Positions 32,534 through 44,726 of a stretch of 64,000 nucleotides of DNA are shown here, piece by piece. A program made the translations under genes and the position numbers. Under the pieces are notes generated by a model, which had not been told where the DNA came from, ran no database searches, and was given only the letters and a program-made list of their open reading frames with translations. The DNA is taken from contig MNCI01023368.1 in assembly GCA_015680685.1 (NCBI GenBank), forward strand, positions 1 to 64,000, read 5' to 3'. Source of the stretch: Gnetum montanum (Eukaryota > Streptophyta > Gnetopsida > Gnetales > Gnetaceae). Numbering within the stretch: the first letter of the stretch is position 1; each line of letters starts with the position of its first letter.

Positions 32534-34212
32534 TGTTGACTTTGGTCAAATTTTCAAAATACAAGGAATTTTGCGATGAAATTGGGATTAAATGAAAGCT
32601 TAGAAAACCAAGAATAGTATGAAATTATGAGAAGAGGGCGTTGGAGTTCATAAATTTAAAAAAATGAAGAAAAATTGATTTAATGGATGAATGCAATGAA
32701 AGATCAAGGAGTACTGAGTGGTTCACACAATGGAAAATATGAAATATAGGATTGTAGCGATGTCAAAGATAAGGAACCTTAACTAATCAAGCCAAAAGCT
32801 CTACAAGTGGATCTTGCCCATAGCAGGCTCATGCCCTTTTTTCCCTTGCATAACCTCAACTAAGGAGTTCGTAGGCCCCTTAGTCAATTTAATGATCATG
32901 TCAAGTTAAAAACCAACCCAAAATAATCCACTCAAGAATCCCAACACATCATACTGAGACATAGAGCATAACATAGAACCTGGGAGTGAGGTGAATTATG
33001 GCAACATGGGTGGATGATAGAGAAGGTGGAATGGAGTTCCAAATTAAGTTCATAAGAAGTCCCTTGTGAAATTTGTGGTTAAAATGACTTGAGAAGTTCC
33101 ATCCTCAATCCAGACCAAAACTAGCCACCTCCAGTGACTTTGCATCACCACTCTAAGATCAATCCACCCACCTGAGACACGAGTGCTTCCAAAAAACAAC
33201 CACCATTCCACAAGGAGAAGAAAGGAGAAGTCTGAAATAAGAGAGAGGGCCTTAGTTAGAGGGGACTATCAATTATGGGTGCATGTTGTTCAAGTCCCAT
33301 AACCAATGCTTGTAGCCCTTTTATTTGTCCAATGGGTGTGCTTTGAATTCCCATTTTTTTTGTTTTTTTATTTTTGTTTGTTTATTTATTTATTTATTTT
33401 TGAAATGGGAACTACACCATACAAGGATGTATTTGTGTCAAAGGGGTATGCTTTGAATTCCCATTATTTTTATTTTTTTTCTTTTTTCTTTTGAAATGGG
33501 AACCACATCATGCATGGACGTATTTTTTATTTTTGAAATGGGAACTACACCATACAAGGACGTATTTGTGTCAAAGGGATGTGCTTTGAATTTTCATTAT
33601 TTTTATTTTGTTTGTTTGGTTTTTTTTTTTTTTTTGAATGATGGAAACCACACCATGCAATAGCGTTACTTTGACTTCCTTCAATGGTTGGTGTGGAATA
33701 GTAAAAAGTCCATGAAAAACACTCAAGAACTCAAGTAAGAAGGATAGGAAAAAGTGTATTGAGTCCCCTTGAAGTCACACCCTTTACAAACCTTTGGATC
33801 CTTCCTAATTTTGGAACTACCAAGGTCACTCATTGATGAAAAGTTTCTTTAATGAAAAGGGACTTCAAATTTCTAGAACAAGGAAAACCATAGAGTTCAT
33901 TGGATGGGAAGATTATGTGGACTCACTACGTATTCCATGAAAAATAAACCATGTCAAGTCATCAAACATTAGAATTCAAAAATAGAAACTAGGCATCAAT
34001 AATCACACATTAAGCACAACCATCATTAGTAAATAGTAACAATGGCACTGTGTCCTATGAAAATAAAGCAAATTTATTAGCAAAAATGAGAAAATATCAT
34101 ACTTAAATAAAAAAAAAGAAATTAAAATAAAGTAAAATATATAAGAAAGTGTAAAATAATCAAGAAATTTTAAAGGTACTAAAGATGGTGTAAATTTAGA
34201 CAAATTTGAAAA
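32534..34212. other. Element C spacer between pol and the additional ORF
   Basis: AT-rich and non-coding on both strands. Contains T-rich tandem repeats at 33331-33660. Parts recur in D between about 52980 and 54180 (for example GGGCCTTAGTTAGAGGG and GTGCTTTGAATTCCCA), so this is a conserved spacer of the family. Confidence 0.6.
33331..33660. repeat. Tandem repeats with poly-T tracts in spacer of C, about three and a half units
   Basis: Each unit has GTGCTTTGAATTCCCATT, a T-rich tract and GAAATGGGAACTACACCATA followed by CAAGGA(T/C)GTATTTGTG. Units begin near 33337, 33448 and 33579, with a partial one near 33530. Element D has a single unit at about 53594-53670, so C shows an expansion. Confidence 0.75.
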
Positions 34213-35480
34213 TCAAAAATTGGTAAAATAAAAAACAAAAAAAAAATAGAAAAACTGAGAGGCCATGGTAATGGTCACCATGGATCGCCATCTCCCCCAT
34301 GACTGAGTTAGAGGAAGGAGATCCAAAAAATAGAACATGGTTGTCCATCTGTTGAGGTGATATATTACACTGGCTTGTCTTGGTTCTAGGAAAGGTTTAA
34401 CTTGTTGGATATTGACCAACTGCTTTTTATTTGGGTTGTTAGGTTTGTAAATTATCATGGCCCCAGAGGGAAAGGTTTGATCAATTATATAAGGTCCCTC
34501 CCACAATGTTTGGAATTTTGTCTTTTGGGGTACATGTGTGGGGTTCCAATATAGAACCTTACTCCTATTTTAGTTATTACTTTCCTGATTCTAAGGTCAT
34601 GACGTTGCTTGTTGAATGTCTCATTCACCTCATTCAAGAATAGGACCACCAAGTGATTTTTATCTAGTACATTTAGATTAATCAATCTTTCCTTTTATGA
34701 TAAACTTAGGTCAAGGTTTACATCACATGCCGTTGAAAGTGTACGAAGCTCAAATTGAATTAGGAGTGTTGGAAGTTTCCTGTACACTAACTTGTAGGAA
34801 GAATATCCAATAGGAAGTTTCCAAGTTGAATGATAAGCCTAGAGAGCATCATTAAGTTTTGTACTCTAGTCCTTCCTATATTTGCTAATGATTTGCATTA
34901 GTATTTTTGTAATCTCTCAGTTGGTTACCTTTGCTTAACCATTGGCTTGGGGATGGTAAGGTGTTGTTAATTTATGTTCTACCACCAAGTTTTGCATTAA
35001 TTTTCTAAATGTGGCACCTGTGAAATGAGTCCCATTATTAAAAATTAGTGAATGTGGCACCCCAAACCTATTCACAATATTTTGTTGTATAAATTTGGCA
35101 GCAATGGATGATGTACAATTAGTAACAGCTACTGCTTCTACCCATTTTGTGCAGTAGTCAACTGCTACTATAATATATGCTTTTCCATTAGACATGGATA
35201 TGATGGAATCCCTAAAGTCAATGCCCCATATGTCTAAAGGCTCCAATGGTTGAATCCACTATTAAGGACCTTCCATGCGAGTGGTCATCACCCCCATCAT
35301 GTTGATAACATTCACAAAACTTGATGAATTGGTGGGCATCCCTTAAAATTGTAGGCCAGTAGTATCCTACCATCACAATTTTTATGGCTATAAGTCTCCC
35401 TACAGAGTGGCCTCCTCAAGGCCCTTCATGAGCATCTTGGAGATTGTGTAGTTGATCTTCATCAAGGACACACCAATGAA
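34213..35480 (-). pseudogene. Element C integrase
   Basis: Reads from an HHCC-type region (LQDAHEGP, RLIAIKIVMVGYYWP, CECYQHDGG) into the core: WGIDFRDSIISMSNGKAYII (first aspartate kept), then HSLIFNNGTHFTGATF, where the second catalytic aspartate of the usual SDNGTHF is asparagine. YHPQANGQ follows. After several stops the C-terminal domain appears (MWEGPYIIDQTFPSGAMIIY, then NIQQVKPFLEPRQ). At least one catalytic residue is gone. Confidence 0.85.
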
Positions 35481-35739
35481 TCAAGCCATCAGCACACACC
35501 TTGTAAAAGTATCCATTGATTTCCATGAAGTATTTGACATAATGAAGAAATTGTTGTTTTTTCCTAAAATCCAAGTCTTATGGCATCCCTTGAGTGAGAA
35601 GATATGTGATGATGCCATTAAATCATATTACTTTTTCAGGTGTTTGTTCACTTATTGCTCCTATAAAGAGGAGTTCATCTCGAAACTGATCAAAGAGTGG
35701 GCTTTCCTTCTCTTTGTTATCCCATCTTAAGTGAGAAAG

Positions 35740-36908
35740 ATGGTCAGTGATCACATTCTTGATCCCTTTTCGATCTACCATAGCGAGATCAAATTCCTAC
35801 AACATCATGAGCCACAATATAACACGAGGGCTCACCATCAACTTATTCATAAGGAAGCGAATTGCATTGTGGTCTATATGCACAAACACTTTATAACCTC
35901 ACACATAATGTCTAAACTTTTCTAGTGTGTACACCATTGCCATTAATTCCTTCTCCATGGTGGTGTAATTCAACTGTAATCCCATAATGCTTCTACTCAC
36001 ACAATGAATATAATATGGATGTTTCTTATTGTCCAACTGTATGAGCACTGCTTTCAAAGCATAGTTAGATGTGCTTGTCATGATATGGAATGGTTTGGAC
36101 CAATCTAGTGCTCATAGGATTAGTGTTTCTACGAGTTTCTCCTTTAATTGTTGGAATGCATGTTCACATTCCTTGCTCCAAATGAAAGGTGCATCCTTCT
36201 TTGTAAGTTCTACCAATGGTTGTGCAATCTTAGAGAAATTCTCAATAAATCACTGGTAGTAACTAGTGTGTCCAAGGAATGACTATACATCTTTTACAGT
36301 CTCTGGTTAATGTGTTATTCCTTAGATGACCTTTATCTTTTCTAGGTCTACCTCAATCCCTTTTTTTGAAATTCAATGTCCTAGCACAATGCCTTATTGG
36401 ACCATGAGATGGCTCTTTTGCCAGTTGAGCCATAGGTTTGTCTCTACACATCTCTTCAATACTTGCTCAAGTCGATCCAAGGCTTGCTCAAATGTAGCTT
36501 CATAGGTGAAGAATTCATTCATGAAGACTTCAACACCACTACGAATTTGTTGTTAAAAGAGACTCAAGACCAAGTGTTGAAATGTTGCAAGGGCATTGCA
36601 TAGGCCAAATGTTATCTTACAGTATGCAAAAGTTCCCTAGGAACTCATGAATGTTTCCTTGGCCTGATCTTTTGGTGTGATTTGGATTTGGTATCTAAAA
36701 CTTGATCTACAAATAGAAAAGGAAAATGATCTTTAAATGTTGTCATATTTAACAACCTAAAGTTGATGCAAACTCGCCATTTACCACCCTTCTTTAGTAC
36801 TGCAATGAGTGGGTTAACCCACTTACTATCCGTGATTGGATAGATGAACCCTGCCTTGAGGAGTTGCTCTATCTCCTCCTTGATGATTTGCTTTAATTTA
36901 GGGTTCAA
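35740..36908 (-). pseudogene. Element C reverse transcriptase and RNase H
   Basis: The RT begins LNPKLKQIIKEEIEQLLKAG, FIYPITDSKWVNPLIAVLKK and GGKWRVCINFRLLN, the Gypsy fingers region. The catalytic box, normally (Y/F)xDD, reads FMNE at about 36520-36535, so both aspartates are lost. The RT/RNase H connection (AFQQLKEKL) and RNase H motifs follow: TSTSNYALKAVLIQLD, then NYTTMEKELMAMVYTLEKF and IDHNAIRFLMN. Several stops and shifts are present. Confidence 0.88.
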
Positions 36909-36929
36909 CTACCTCTACGGCTACCTTCT

Positions 36930-38050
36930 AGGCTTCATGGTCAAGTCAATGTAAATGTGATGTTGGCATATCCTTAGATCAATTTCTATTAGCTTTGGAT
37001 ATGACCAAGCAAAGGCTATTGACCATTTATTTACCACCTTCAACAACTTTTCCTTTTTTTTTAGGAGCAAGTTTAGCATTGATGATGATTGGTTTACCAT
37101 TCTTTAAAAATGCATACTCCATACTAGATGGTAAATTTTTTAGTTCTAAGGGCTCCTACTTAAAGTGATCAGGGATCTCCAACTCTCCCCAACAGGTATC
37201 ATCATCTTCATTGGAGAGTTGCGAATGAACTTGTTCAATTTTGTCCATGCCTGCAACATATGCACATGTTAAGCTCTCAGTTAGCTCCATGCATATTGTG
37301 CTACTATCTAAATCAGCTATCAACCACTAGGTGCCCTCCTGCTTTGTAGCTGCTACACATAGACACCTTTGAATGTTAATTTCTTGTGCACACTAATTAC
37401 ATGCCTTAATGTATGTGCTCTTGATGGAGCAAATCTTTTGCATGCAATTACACCCATTTTCACTATATGCAATGCATGAAATACACTTCTTAATCTTTCC
37501 TAGCTCATTTTCCTTATATATTTTGAAAAATAGGTCCCTTATACCCATTTGCGCATCAACCATGCTTAACCAAGCCCTTCCCATAATAATGGGGAAGTCA
37601 CTTCTGCAATTTTCTGCATTGATTACTAGAAAATTAGCAAGATAAGGCCACCTTCAAATTGTGGTCATAATGTCCTCTACTAATCCCAAGGGATAGTAAT
37701 CGACTGATCTACTAATTCTAAATGGATGTTGCTATTTTTAAGAGGTGGTAGGTTCTAGGCCTTGTACATATCATGGGAGATGAGGTTAACTCTAGAACCA
37801 AAGTCAAGAAGAGATTTACATGGCTCTTGTCCAGCAATTTGTAGATAGATGAGTGGACTTCCTAAATTGGATCTTTTTTTTAGGAAGGTTACCAGCCTTA
37901 ATCTAATTAGAAACAACATGGGTTAACATTACAGTGCGAATCCTAGGTGGCACTTGGTTTGAAAGGCACTTGAAAGTCTTTGATGTAGAGGATGAGGGTA
38001 CTGGAGATGCAAGGTGATTAGCTAGAGTAGGCTGTGAGGGCTGGAGAGGA
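36930..38050 (-). pseudogene. Element C protease region and linker to RT
   Basis: CKSLLDFGSRVNLISHDMY at about 37822-37766 is a retropepsin active site of the DLG/DFG type known from Athila/Tat elements. An open segment 37584-37393 reads MGRAWLSMVDAQMGIRDLFF to a cysteine-containing stretch (CISCIAYSENGCNCMQKIC). The same linker is recognisable in D (54540-54680). Confidence 0.65.
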
Positions 38051-38499
38051 CTACTGGGCTAGAAGAAAGGTTATTTCCTTAATCGATTATCCAAACCACT
38101 TGGTTGAAAAACTGGTTGTGAGTGTACAACCCTTATAGCATTTCATTGTTGTGGTTGTGGAGGAATCTTCCCATGCATAGATGAAGTAGGAGGTAATAGA
38201 GTTAAAGGTAAAGGTGTAGGTGTAGAGGGATGTGAAGGATGAGAAGGATATAGATATGGGTTTTCTCCTCAAGTAGATGGTGAATGTGTTTGGTGGTACT
38301 CTAGAGGGTAATAGTGATGTTGGAATGATGCATGACTTGCCAAACTTCTAGGGGAGACAAGTTGTTGAACATAGTACCCATATGGATCTGCTTGCTATAA
38401 GGGTACTGCTACCTTGGTGGTGGCATTCCCCACGATTATGGTTGATACCACTATTGGTATTGTTTGTACGGTTGTGGAGGAGTTCCACTTGGGTAGTAA

Positions 38500-40976
38500 G
38501 CTTATTGTTGCTAGTGGAACTGTCTTGGACTGCCTTGAGGGTAAGGAAATTGTCTTAGAGCTTGCCTACATGCTAGATGAGGATTCAATGCATACATTTC
38601 AAACTCTTGTAAGTGTGACCCTACAAGGCAACATCCCTTTGGATGTTCATATTGACAAATGTCACATTTAGTTTCATCATCAAAGTCAGACTCCACAACT
38701 TCCTCTATAATAGCAGCTTTCCCCTTACATCTTTAGTAGGCACGTTTAGCTTCTTTTTGTTGTCTGTAATTACGATCACTATTTTGCTCTTTGGATTCTT
38801 CAAAAATATTTAAAGCAATTTGAAGCTTTTCATCCAAAGAGTCCCATAACTTATCAACCTTGGCCAAAATATCAAAAATAGATTTTTGGATGGGCAAGGT
38901 CTTTCTGTTCATCACTTCAATAAGTGGTGACTTCTCTTTGTCACAAAATTAGACCTCTCATTTTCTGATGGATGGGTCCATATTATATTCTTCAACACTT
39001 TCCCTTTTTCGTAGCTCACCTTATTCTTTTACTACCTACTCACTTAACATTTGGATTTGATGAGTTCTCATTTCAGACAACCTTCCTTGGGCATACACCC
39101 TAAGGGTTCTTCTTGTTTCTGCTCTGATCCCATCTATGACGTGGTGAAGTTGCTCCCTCTGAGAATAACCATGGCTAGGGCATTGATGTAGGAGTGAATA
39201 GTATCGACCCATCGTAGCATCCAAGGGTTCATGTGCTCCTTGTTTCCAACATTGGATTTACCTTATTAGATTAGACACTTTGGAATACATTTGGTATTTA
39301 TCATTGAATAGTTCTAACATGGTACTCCATCTATGGATAGATTCTGGTTCTAAGGACCAATACCAACTTTCAGCTTCCTTAATGAGTGTCCTTGGAAAAA
39401 GCTTAAGTTTTTTCCACTCATTCTCTATGTTCTATAAGGCACGGGCATCTTGAAAAGCTTGTAGATGTATCTACGAATTAGAATTGTATCCCACCTAAAA
39501 TCTTGGAATATTGGTCATGTCTAGGCACTTGATTCGTCTATCCTTCATATGCCTAGTTGGGATTTTTACTCCTTCTACAATGTTGAGCATACTTTGAGTC
39601 ACCAATAGAGGTTCATCATCATCGCTATGTTGATGACGTCAATGATGGTTTTGACCACCCCTTCGATTTTGGTGGCCTTCACGGTCATTGTTATTTCATT
39701 AATCACCTTCATCATAGTTGTTTTGATGATGACTTCCATGAGAATTATCAGATGAAGAGGAATGTTCAAAATCAAATGAATCAGAATTGTATCCCACCTC
39801 AAATCTTGGAATATTGTTCATGTCTAGGCACTTGATCCGACTATCCTTCATATGCTTGGTTAGGATTTTTACTGCCTTCACAATGTTGACCATACTTTGA
39901 GTCACCAATAAAGGTTCATCATCATCGCTATGTTGATGACGTCAATGATGGTTTTGACCACCCCTTCGATTTTGGTGGCCTTCACGGTCATTGTTATTTC
40001 ATTAATCACCTTCATCATAGTTGTTTTGATGATGACTTCCATGAGAATTATCAGATGAAGAGGAATGTTCAAAATCAAATGAATCAGAATTGTATCCCAC
40101 CTCAAATCTTGGAATATTGTTCATGTCTAGGCACTTGATCCGACTATCCTTCATATGCTTGGTTAGGATTTTTACTGCCTTCACAATGTTGACCATACTT
40201 TGAGTCACCAATAAAGGTTCATCATCATCACTATGTTGATGATTTCAATGATGTTTTTGACCATCTCTTCAATTTTGGTGGCCTTCATGATCATTGTTAT
40301 TTCATCAATCACCTTCATCATGGTTGTTTTGATGATGACTTCCATGAGAATTGTTAGATGAAAAGGAATATGGACCACCACCGCCACCCCAGTGTCTACC
40401 ACCACTCTTATGCTTATTATGATCACCATCCTTAGATCCCTTACTACTGTGATGTTTACCGAAGTTCCTACCTTGGTTATCACTCTTTCCTAATCTTAGT
40501 TTAGGAAGAGTCTATTGCAAGGATAGGTTCACACCCTCACCATCAGTAGTAAGGGGTGGAGAATCTTCATGTTGAGAACCTTCCAAGGGAGGATCCTCAT
40601 TGTCCTCTTAATCTAATAGGAACAAGGGGTTAGTGTAATGTTTTCCCTTTGTAGCTTCATGGAGTTTCTTCTGATGTTTATCTCTTTTACATTGTGTTTC
40701 AATGGAATAGTAGTTTTGAGTGTCATATCTATCCACAACATACTCCTCATGAAGATCTACTATGCCCAACTTCTTAAGGGTTTTAAACAACATTCCGGGC
40801 ACAAATCTATCAAGGGGCAAGATGACATTACCCTCCATATCATGCCATCACACCTATTCATCCTAATGTAGGATGAAGATGAAATTTAGCACAAACTCAT
40901 CTAGATGGGTGTATACCACCTTACATTCTTGTGGAACTAGTGGTTTAGTATCTGCAGGCCTACAAGAAGAAGACAT
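38500..40976 (-). pseudogene. Element C gag with in-frame 303-bp duplication
   Basis: ATG at 40976 (MSSSCRPADTKPLVPQECKV). A stop-rich point follows the first about 47 codons; the frame then continues MEGNVILPLDRFVPGMLFKT. A His/Ser/Asp-rich linker (SSSSDNSHGSHHQNN) lies in the duplicated region. Then the retro-gag core: YYSLLHQCPSHGYSQREQLH, TRRTLRVYAQGRLSEMRT, and a C/H cluster CDICQYEHPKGCC near 38665-38627. Stops are scattered, including one inside each duplicated unit. Confidence 0.8.
39602..40207. repeat. Two near-identical 303-bp tandem copies inside gag of C
   Basis: The block 39602-39904 is repeated at 39905-40207 with essentially no difference. A diverged third partial copy continues to about 40370, and a diverged fragment precedes it at about 39475-39601. 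The length is a multiple of three, so the frame is kept; each copy includes the same stop in a HH*RHQHSDDDEPLL context. Confidence 0.93.
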
Positions 40977-41112
40977 TTTGCAAAACAAAATGAAATTGTC
41001 AGTGTGCTTTTATAATTTTATGTATAGTGGGAATGATATTGACCTTTAGGTTCATACAATGATATAATGGTATTCACTTAGGCCTAAAGAGCACATGTTC
41101 CACAAACAAAGT

Positions 41113-41131
41113 TCCTAGACAATGGAGCCAA
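41113..41131 (-). other. Element C primer-binding site, tRNA-Asp type
   Basis: The minus strand directly after the LTR end CATCA reads TTGGCTCCATTGTCTAGGAA. The common primer site of Athila/Tat elements is TGGCGCCGTTGCCGGGGA; the agreement is clear but decayed. Confidence 0.75.
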
Positions 41132-41916
41132 TGATGAATGGCGAGGTACCCCTATGCCCAACCATACGAATCACAAGCGTTCACGCACGATCTAGTTAAA
41201 TTCCATGAACTTCATCATTTTTAGTGCACTAACCTTGGTATGGTCAATCATTTTCTTTCCAATTATACTTGTGACATTCGTTGGTATGGTTAAGTGTAAC
41301 TGAGGCATTCAATTTGTATTATTTTTATGTTTTATAAGTTGGTGCTCAAATGTAGATAAAAGTAATTTGATTAACTAATCTAAGTTAACTAATTTACTAA
41401 CATTTAACTGACCTAACATAAATATCCTTTCCCACTTTCTGTACATGTCCTAAACCCACATTGTACACTTTCTGTACTGGGCATACCAAGTAATAATGCT
41501 GCTAGGATAAATGAGCAAATATGTGTTACACTTGAAGCAATCGTGCTTAATTGCTTATCTAACATAGTAACTGGAAAATAATTGATAATTAATTGTTAAC
41601 ATTTAATAAATAATTGAAAACAATAAATGCATAAATAAAATCTCTGATCTATCCAAAGTGTTGCAAGGTTTATCAGAAAGATCATCTTTATTGCTACACA
41701 CACTATCATGCTTAAGTACAACAATGCTTGAATAAAGATCGATACACTCAATGACTCCTAAAATTCTAACTTTCGAATGGAAAAAATGCAAAAGATTTGC
41801 TACTACTAAAATCTAGATTGCCATAAATGCAACTAGCAAGTGCATGTTTATAGGCAATGAACAGACATTGCATTGATGAGGCCTCATCAACGTAGCCAAC
41901 CAACAATGACTCATCA
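41132..41916 (-). repeat. Element C, 5' LTR (right copy)
   Basis: Starts TGATGAATGGCGAGGTACCC and ends ACAATGACTCATCA followed by the CCTAT duplication. About 135 bp shorter than the left copy; one missing part is the second palindrome copy. Confidence 0.93.
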
Positions 41917-41921
41917 CCTAT

Positions 41922-42660
41922 ATTAAAAATTCTTTATTAATACATTTATGAAAAAAAATTACAATATTTCTTGGTTGGAAGATTGTGGGTTTCATTCCTG
42001 GTTACGAGTGTGGGAATAAGGGAATAGTTAAAAGATGATTTAAAGTTCTACTTCAAGGTTTTTCCCTTAAATGCTATCTTAGAGCTCTCAACACTAATTT
42101 GTACTAAACAATGTAACCTCTTATACAAAAATATTTTAATATATGCATTTTGAAACCTAAATCTCAAAACATAAATACATTAAGGAGCATTTTTTTTAGC
42201 TAAATTCATTTTAAATATTTTTAAATTCATACATTTGTCTAAAATTGGAAGCTGAAATCTTATAATTCAAGGCTCAAACAAATAAGCTCAAGGAAAATAA
42301 CTTTTAGCCCAAGCTCAAAACAAAGGTATGTAGACATATTATTATAATAATAATGTTAATTTTACCACCTTCAATATGACAAATAAAATTAATTTTCCTA
42401 CTTGGATGGAAACAAGCTAGATAATAATAGATGAAAATATTTATTTCTTGAATATAACACAAAGACAAGTAGGTAGAGAAGATTTGACTTGCTAGGGAAC
42501 AAGTGGCATAGCTCAAAAAATGTTGCATCTAATAAGCATATCTTAGGATTTGATTCTTTCTAAAAGCAGGAAGACAAGAAAGAAGAACAACATCAAGAAC
42601 CAAGACCATGAATTAAGAAGGACCATCTATCTTTTCAAATGTTTGACTCCTAACTTTCAA
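41922..42660. other. AT-rich stretch, no gene
   Basis: Old target sequence right of C. A CAAGCTCAA-type repetitive patch lies near 42270-42310. No domain seen. Confidence 0.4.
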
Positions 42661-42662
42661 AG

Positions 42663-43830
42663 AAGATTCACATGGAGTCTTCCATCGAGATGAAGGTTTG
42701 GAAAGAAGCCATGAAGAAGAAATATAACTCTATCATCAAGAACCAAACATGATGACCAAGGTACTATCTCCACATATAAATTAAGGCTATTAGTAAGGGG
42801 CATTAAACAAAAGGAACACGTAAACTATGAAGAAATTTTTCCTTGCAAGATTTAAAATAATCAAAATAATGATCTCCATGGCAATCAACTTAGAAGTTAA
42901 AATGTATCAAATAGATGTGACCTTAACCTTTTTTAATGGTATACTTGAAGAGGAAGTTTACATTCTCTAACTAAAAGGATTTTGAAATTCAAAGCCAAGA
43001 AGAAAAGATATGGAAGCTACACAAGACACTTTATGGACTCAAGAAAGTTCCAAGGGTATGGTTTCATACAATAAATGATTTTCTTCTCAAAACTGGATAT
43101 AAATCTTATATACTTCAAACATGTGAGAAATAATATAATCATGATCTATTTGTATGTTAATGATCTTCTCTTCCTATTAAGCTCTAAAGATTTAATTTTA
43201 GACTTCAAGAAAGACATGAAGCAAGAGTTTGAAATGAATGACTTTGGATTCCTAAAATATTTTCTAGAGAAAAAAGTGGATGAAGAAGAAGACTTCCTAA
43301 AGATGTATTAAAGAAACTATGCTAGAAGCATTATAAAGAAATATAGCTTGAGCAATGCAAGAATAATAACTACTCTCCCTCCAAACACCAAAATGCTTAA
43401 GAAAGATGAAAGTCCATTGGTGGATGCCTCTCTCTATAGAGGGGATACTAGGTCCTTAAGTTCCCTTTGTCGCTTAAGGATTGACCTAGAATTTTACACT
43501 TCATATCTATCAAAATTTATGAAATAACCTAGGTAAAGTCCTTAAGTTTACTTTGTCACTCAAGACTTGAACTAGAATTTTCCACTTCATATCTATCAAA
43601 ATTTATGTAAGAACCTAGGTAAAGTCACCTGAATGCCCTCAAGCATGTTTTGAGGTATGTAAAATGTACTTAGAATTTATGCATCAAGTTTCTAAAAAGT
43701 AATGGAAACTTTCATGCCTTGAGTAACATCAATTAGGAAAGAGATCTAGAAGAGAGAAAGTCTACATCTAAGAACATCATATTTCATAGTTCAAATTCCA
43801 TGTATTGGAGCAACAAGAAGTAAACTTTGA
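42663..43830 (+). pseudogene. Copia RT and RNase H relic
   Basis: Plus-strand pieces in Copia order: VWKEAMKKKYNSIIKN (start of RT), QLHKTLYGLKKVPRVW-like near 43020, then IMIYLYVNDLLFLLSSKDLI, where the catalytic YVDD is YVND, then DFKKDMKQEFEMNDFGFLKY. RNase H remains follow near 43640-43820 (HLNALKHVLRYVK, ERKSTS, YWSNKK). Stops and shifts throughout. No LTRs could be assigned. Confidence 0.8.
43451..43625. repeat. Imperfect tandem duplication of about 87 bp in the Copia relic
   Basis: GGTCCTTAAGTTCCCTTTG to ACCTAGGTAAA is followed by a diverged second copy; both share CACTTCATATCTATCAAAAT. Confidence 0.75.
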
Positions 43831-43839
43831 TGGTATTTA

Positions 43840-44605
43840 TCATATGTGTCATCTTTTATTCTTTATAATCATGTTGTATAGTCATGGTGGTGATTAGAAG
43901 TATGATGTTTTAATGTATTAGATTTTAAAAGAAGGCTAAGTTGAGAGTTTTACTAGAACAAGAAAGAATGGGCCAAGAGGTGTAAGAACTTGATGAACTC
44001 TTCCATAGCTAGATTAGTTATATCACCAATTCATCACCTCAAATATGACTCACATGAATGTCATACTCTTGGAGGTAAGCTTGCATGATTTAAGAACTAA
44101 GAAATAGTGGTGAACTTAAGATTTAATGTTTCTTCCCTTTGACATCCTAATTTCTCCCTTGATCAATATCTATCACCTATTAATGATTGGTATATCAAAA
44201 GAACATTATACTTTCTAACTTAAAGTAAAAATACACAAAGGACTCCAACTTCTCTTTCATTGACAATAAAAAAATATTTGTACAAACTTGATAGCCTAGA
44301 CTCATACAAAGATAATGAGAGAAGTTCTATACATGGATGAGACCTTTTAACTCGCTCTAGTACTAAGAAAGAATTCCCAACTCTACTCATACAAATGAAA
44401 TGGAAATAACAATCCAAAAATGGAAAGAAAAATAGGAGAAATTAGCAATTTCCTTAAGGGAATAAACAATCAACCAGCAAGGAAGCATAGATCTCAAACA
44501 ATCCTCCTCAAGTTTTAGAAAGAACAAGGCCCAACATCTCAAGTTATACAAATTTTGGATCCATTTAGTAGGAAGAAATGGGCTAACAATGTGCCTAAAA
44601 AGTGA
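43840..44605. other. Stretch with no supported gene
   Basis: AT-rich with no domain and no boundary that I can recognise; perhaps a remnant of the Copia 3' end. Confidence 0.3.
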
Positions 44606-44726
44606 TCACCTATCAGATAAGGTGGCTCTAAAGTATTCACCTACCATATAGGTGGCTTCAAAGTCTTCACCTACTAGGTAGGTGGCTTCAAAGACCTCAC
44701 CTACTCAGTAGGTGGCTTCAAAGTCA
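44606..44726. repeat. 30-31-bp minisatellite, four units, each with a dyad
   Basis: Units at 44606-44636, 44637-44666, 44667-44696 and 44697-44726. Consensus TCACCTACT(N)AGTAGGTGG followed by CTTCAAAGTC. The centre is self-complementary (CACCTACT / AGTAGGTG), best kept in units three and four. Confidence 0.9.

Larger units (their letters stand above)
28010..41916 (-). mobile_element. Gypsy (Athila/Tat-like) element C, structurally complete, flanked by CCTAT
   Basis: Duplication CCTAT at 28005-28009 and 41917-41921. LTRs 28010-28930 and 41132-41916 run TGAT to ATCA on either strand. A tRNA-Asp-type primer site lies next to the right LTR and a polypurine tract next to the left one, so the coding strand is minus. 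Order: gag, protease, RT, RNase H, integrase, long spacer, additional ORF, 3' LTR. The tRNA-Asp primer site, the DFG/DLG protease and an ORF between pol and the 3' LTR fit the Athila/Tat group. All ORFs have many stops, so the element is long dead. At 13.9 kb it is the largest unit in the window. Confidence 0.93.

Noticed and set aside
39599-40483. Two identical small proteins considered as duplicated genes
   Set aside because: They lie in a wrong phase of gag inside the 303-bp duplication.
41960-42010. B-box-like GTGGGTTTCATTCCTGG, considered as a SINE or tRNA gene
   Set aside because: No matching A box, no cloverleaf, no duplication around it.
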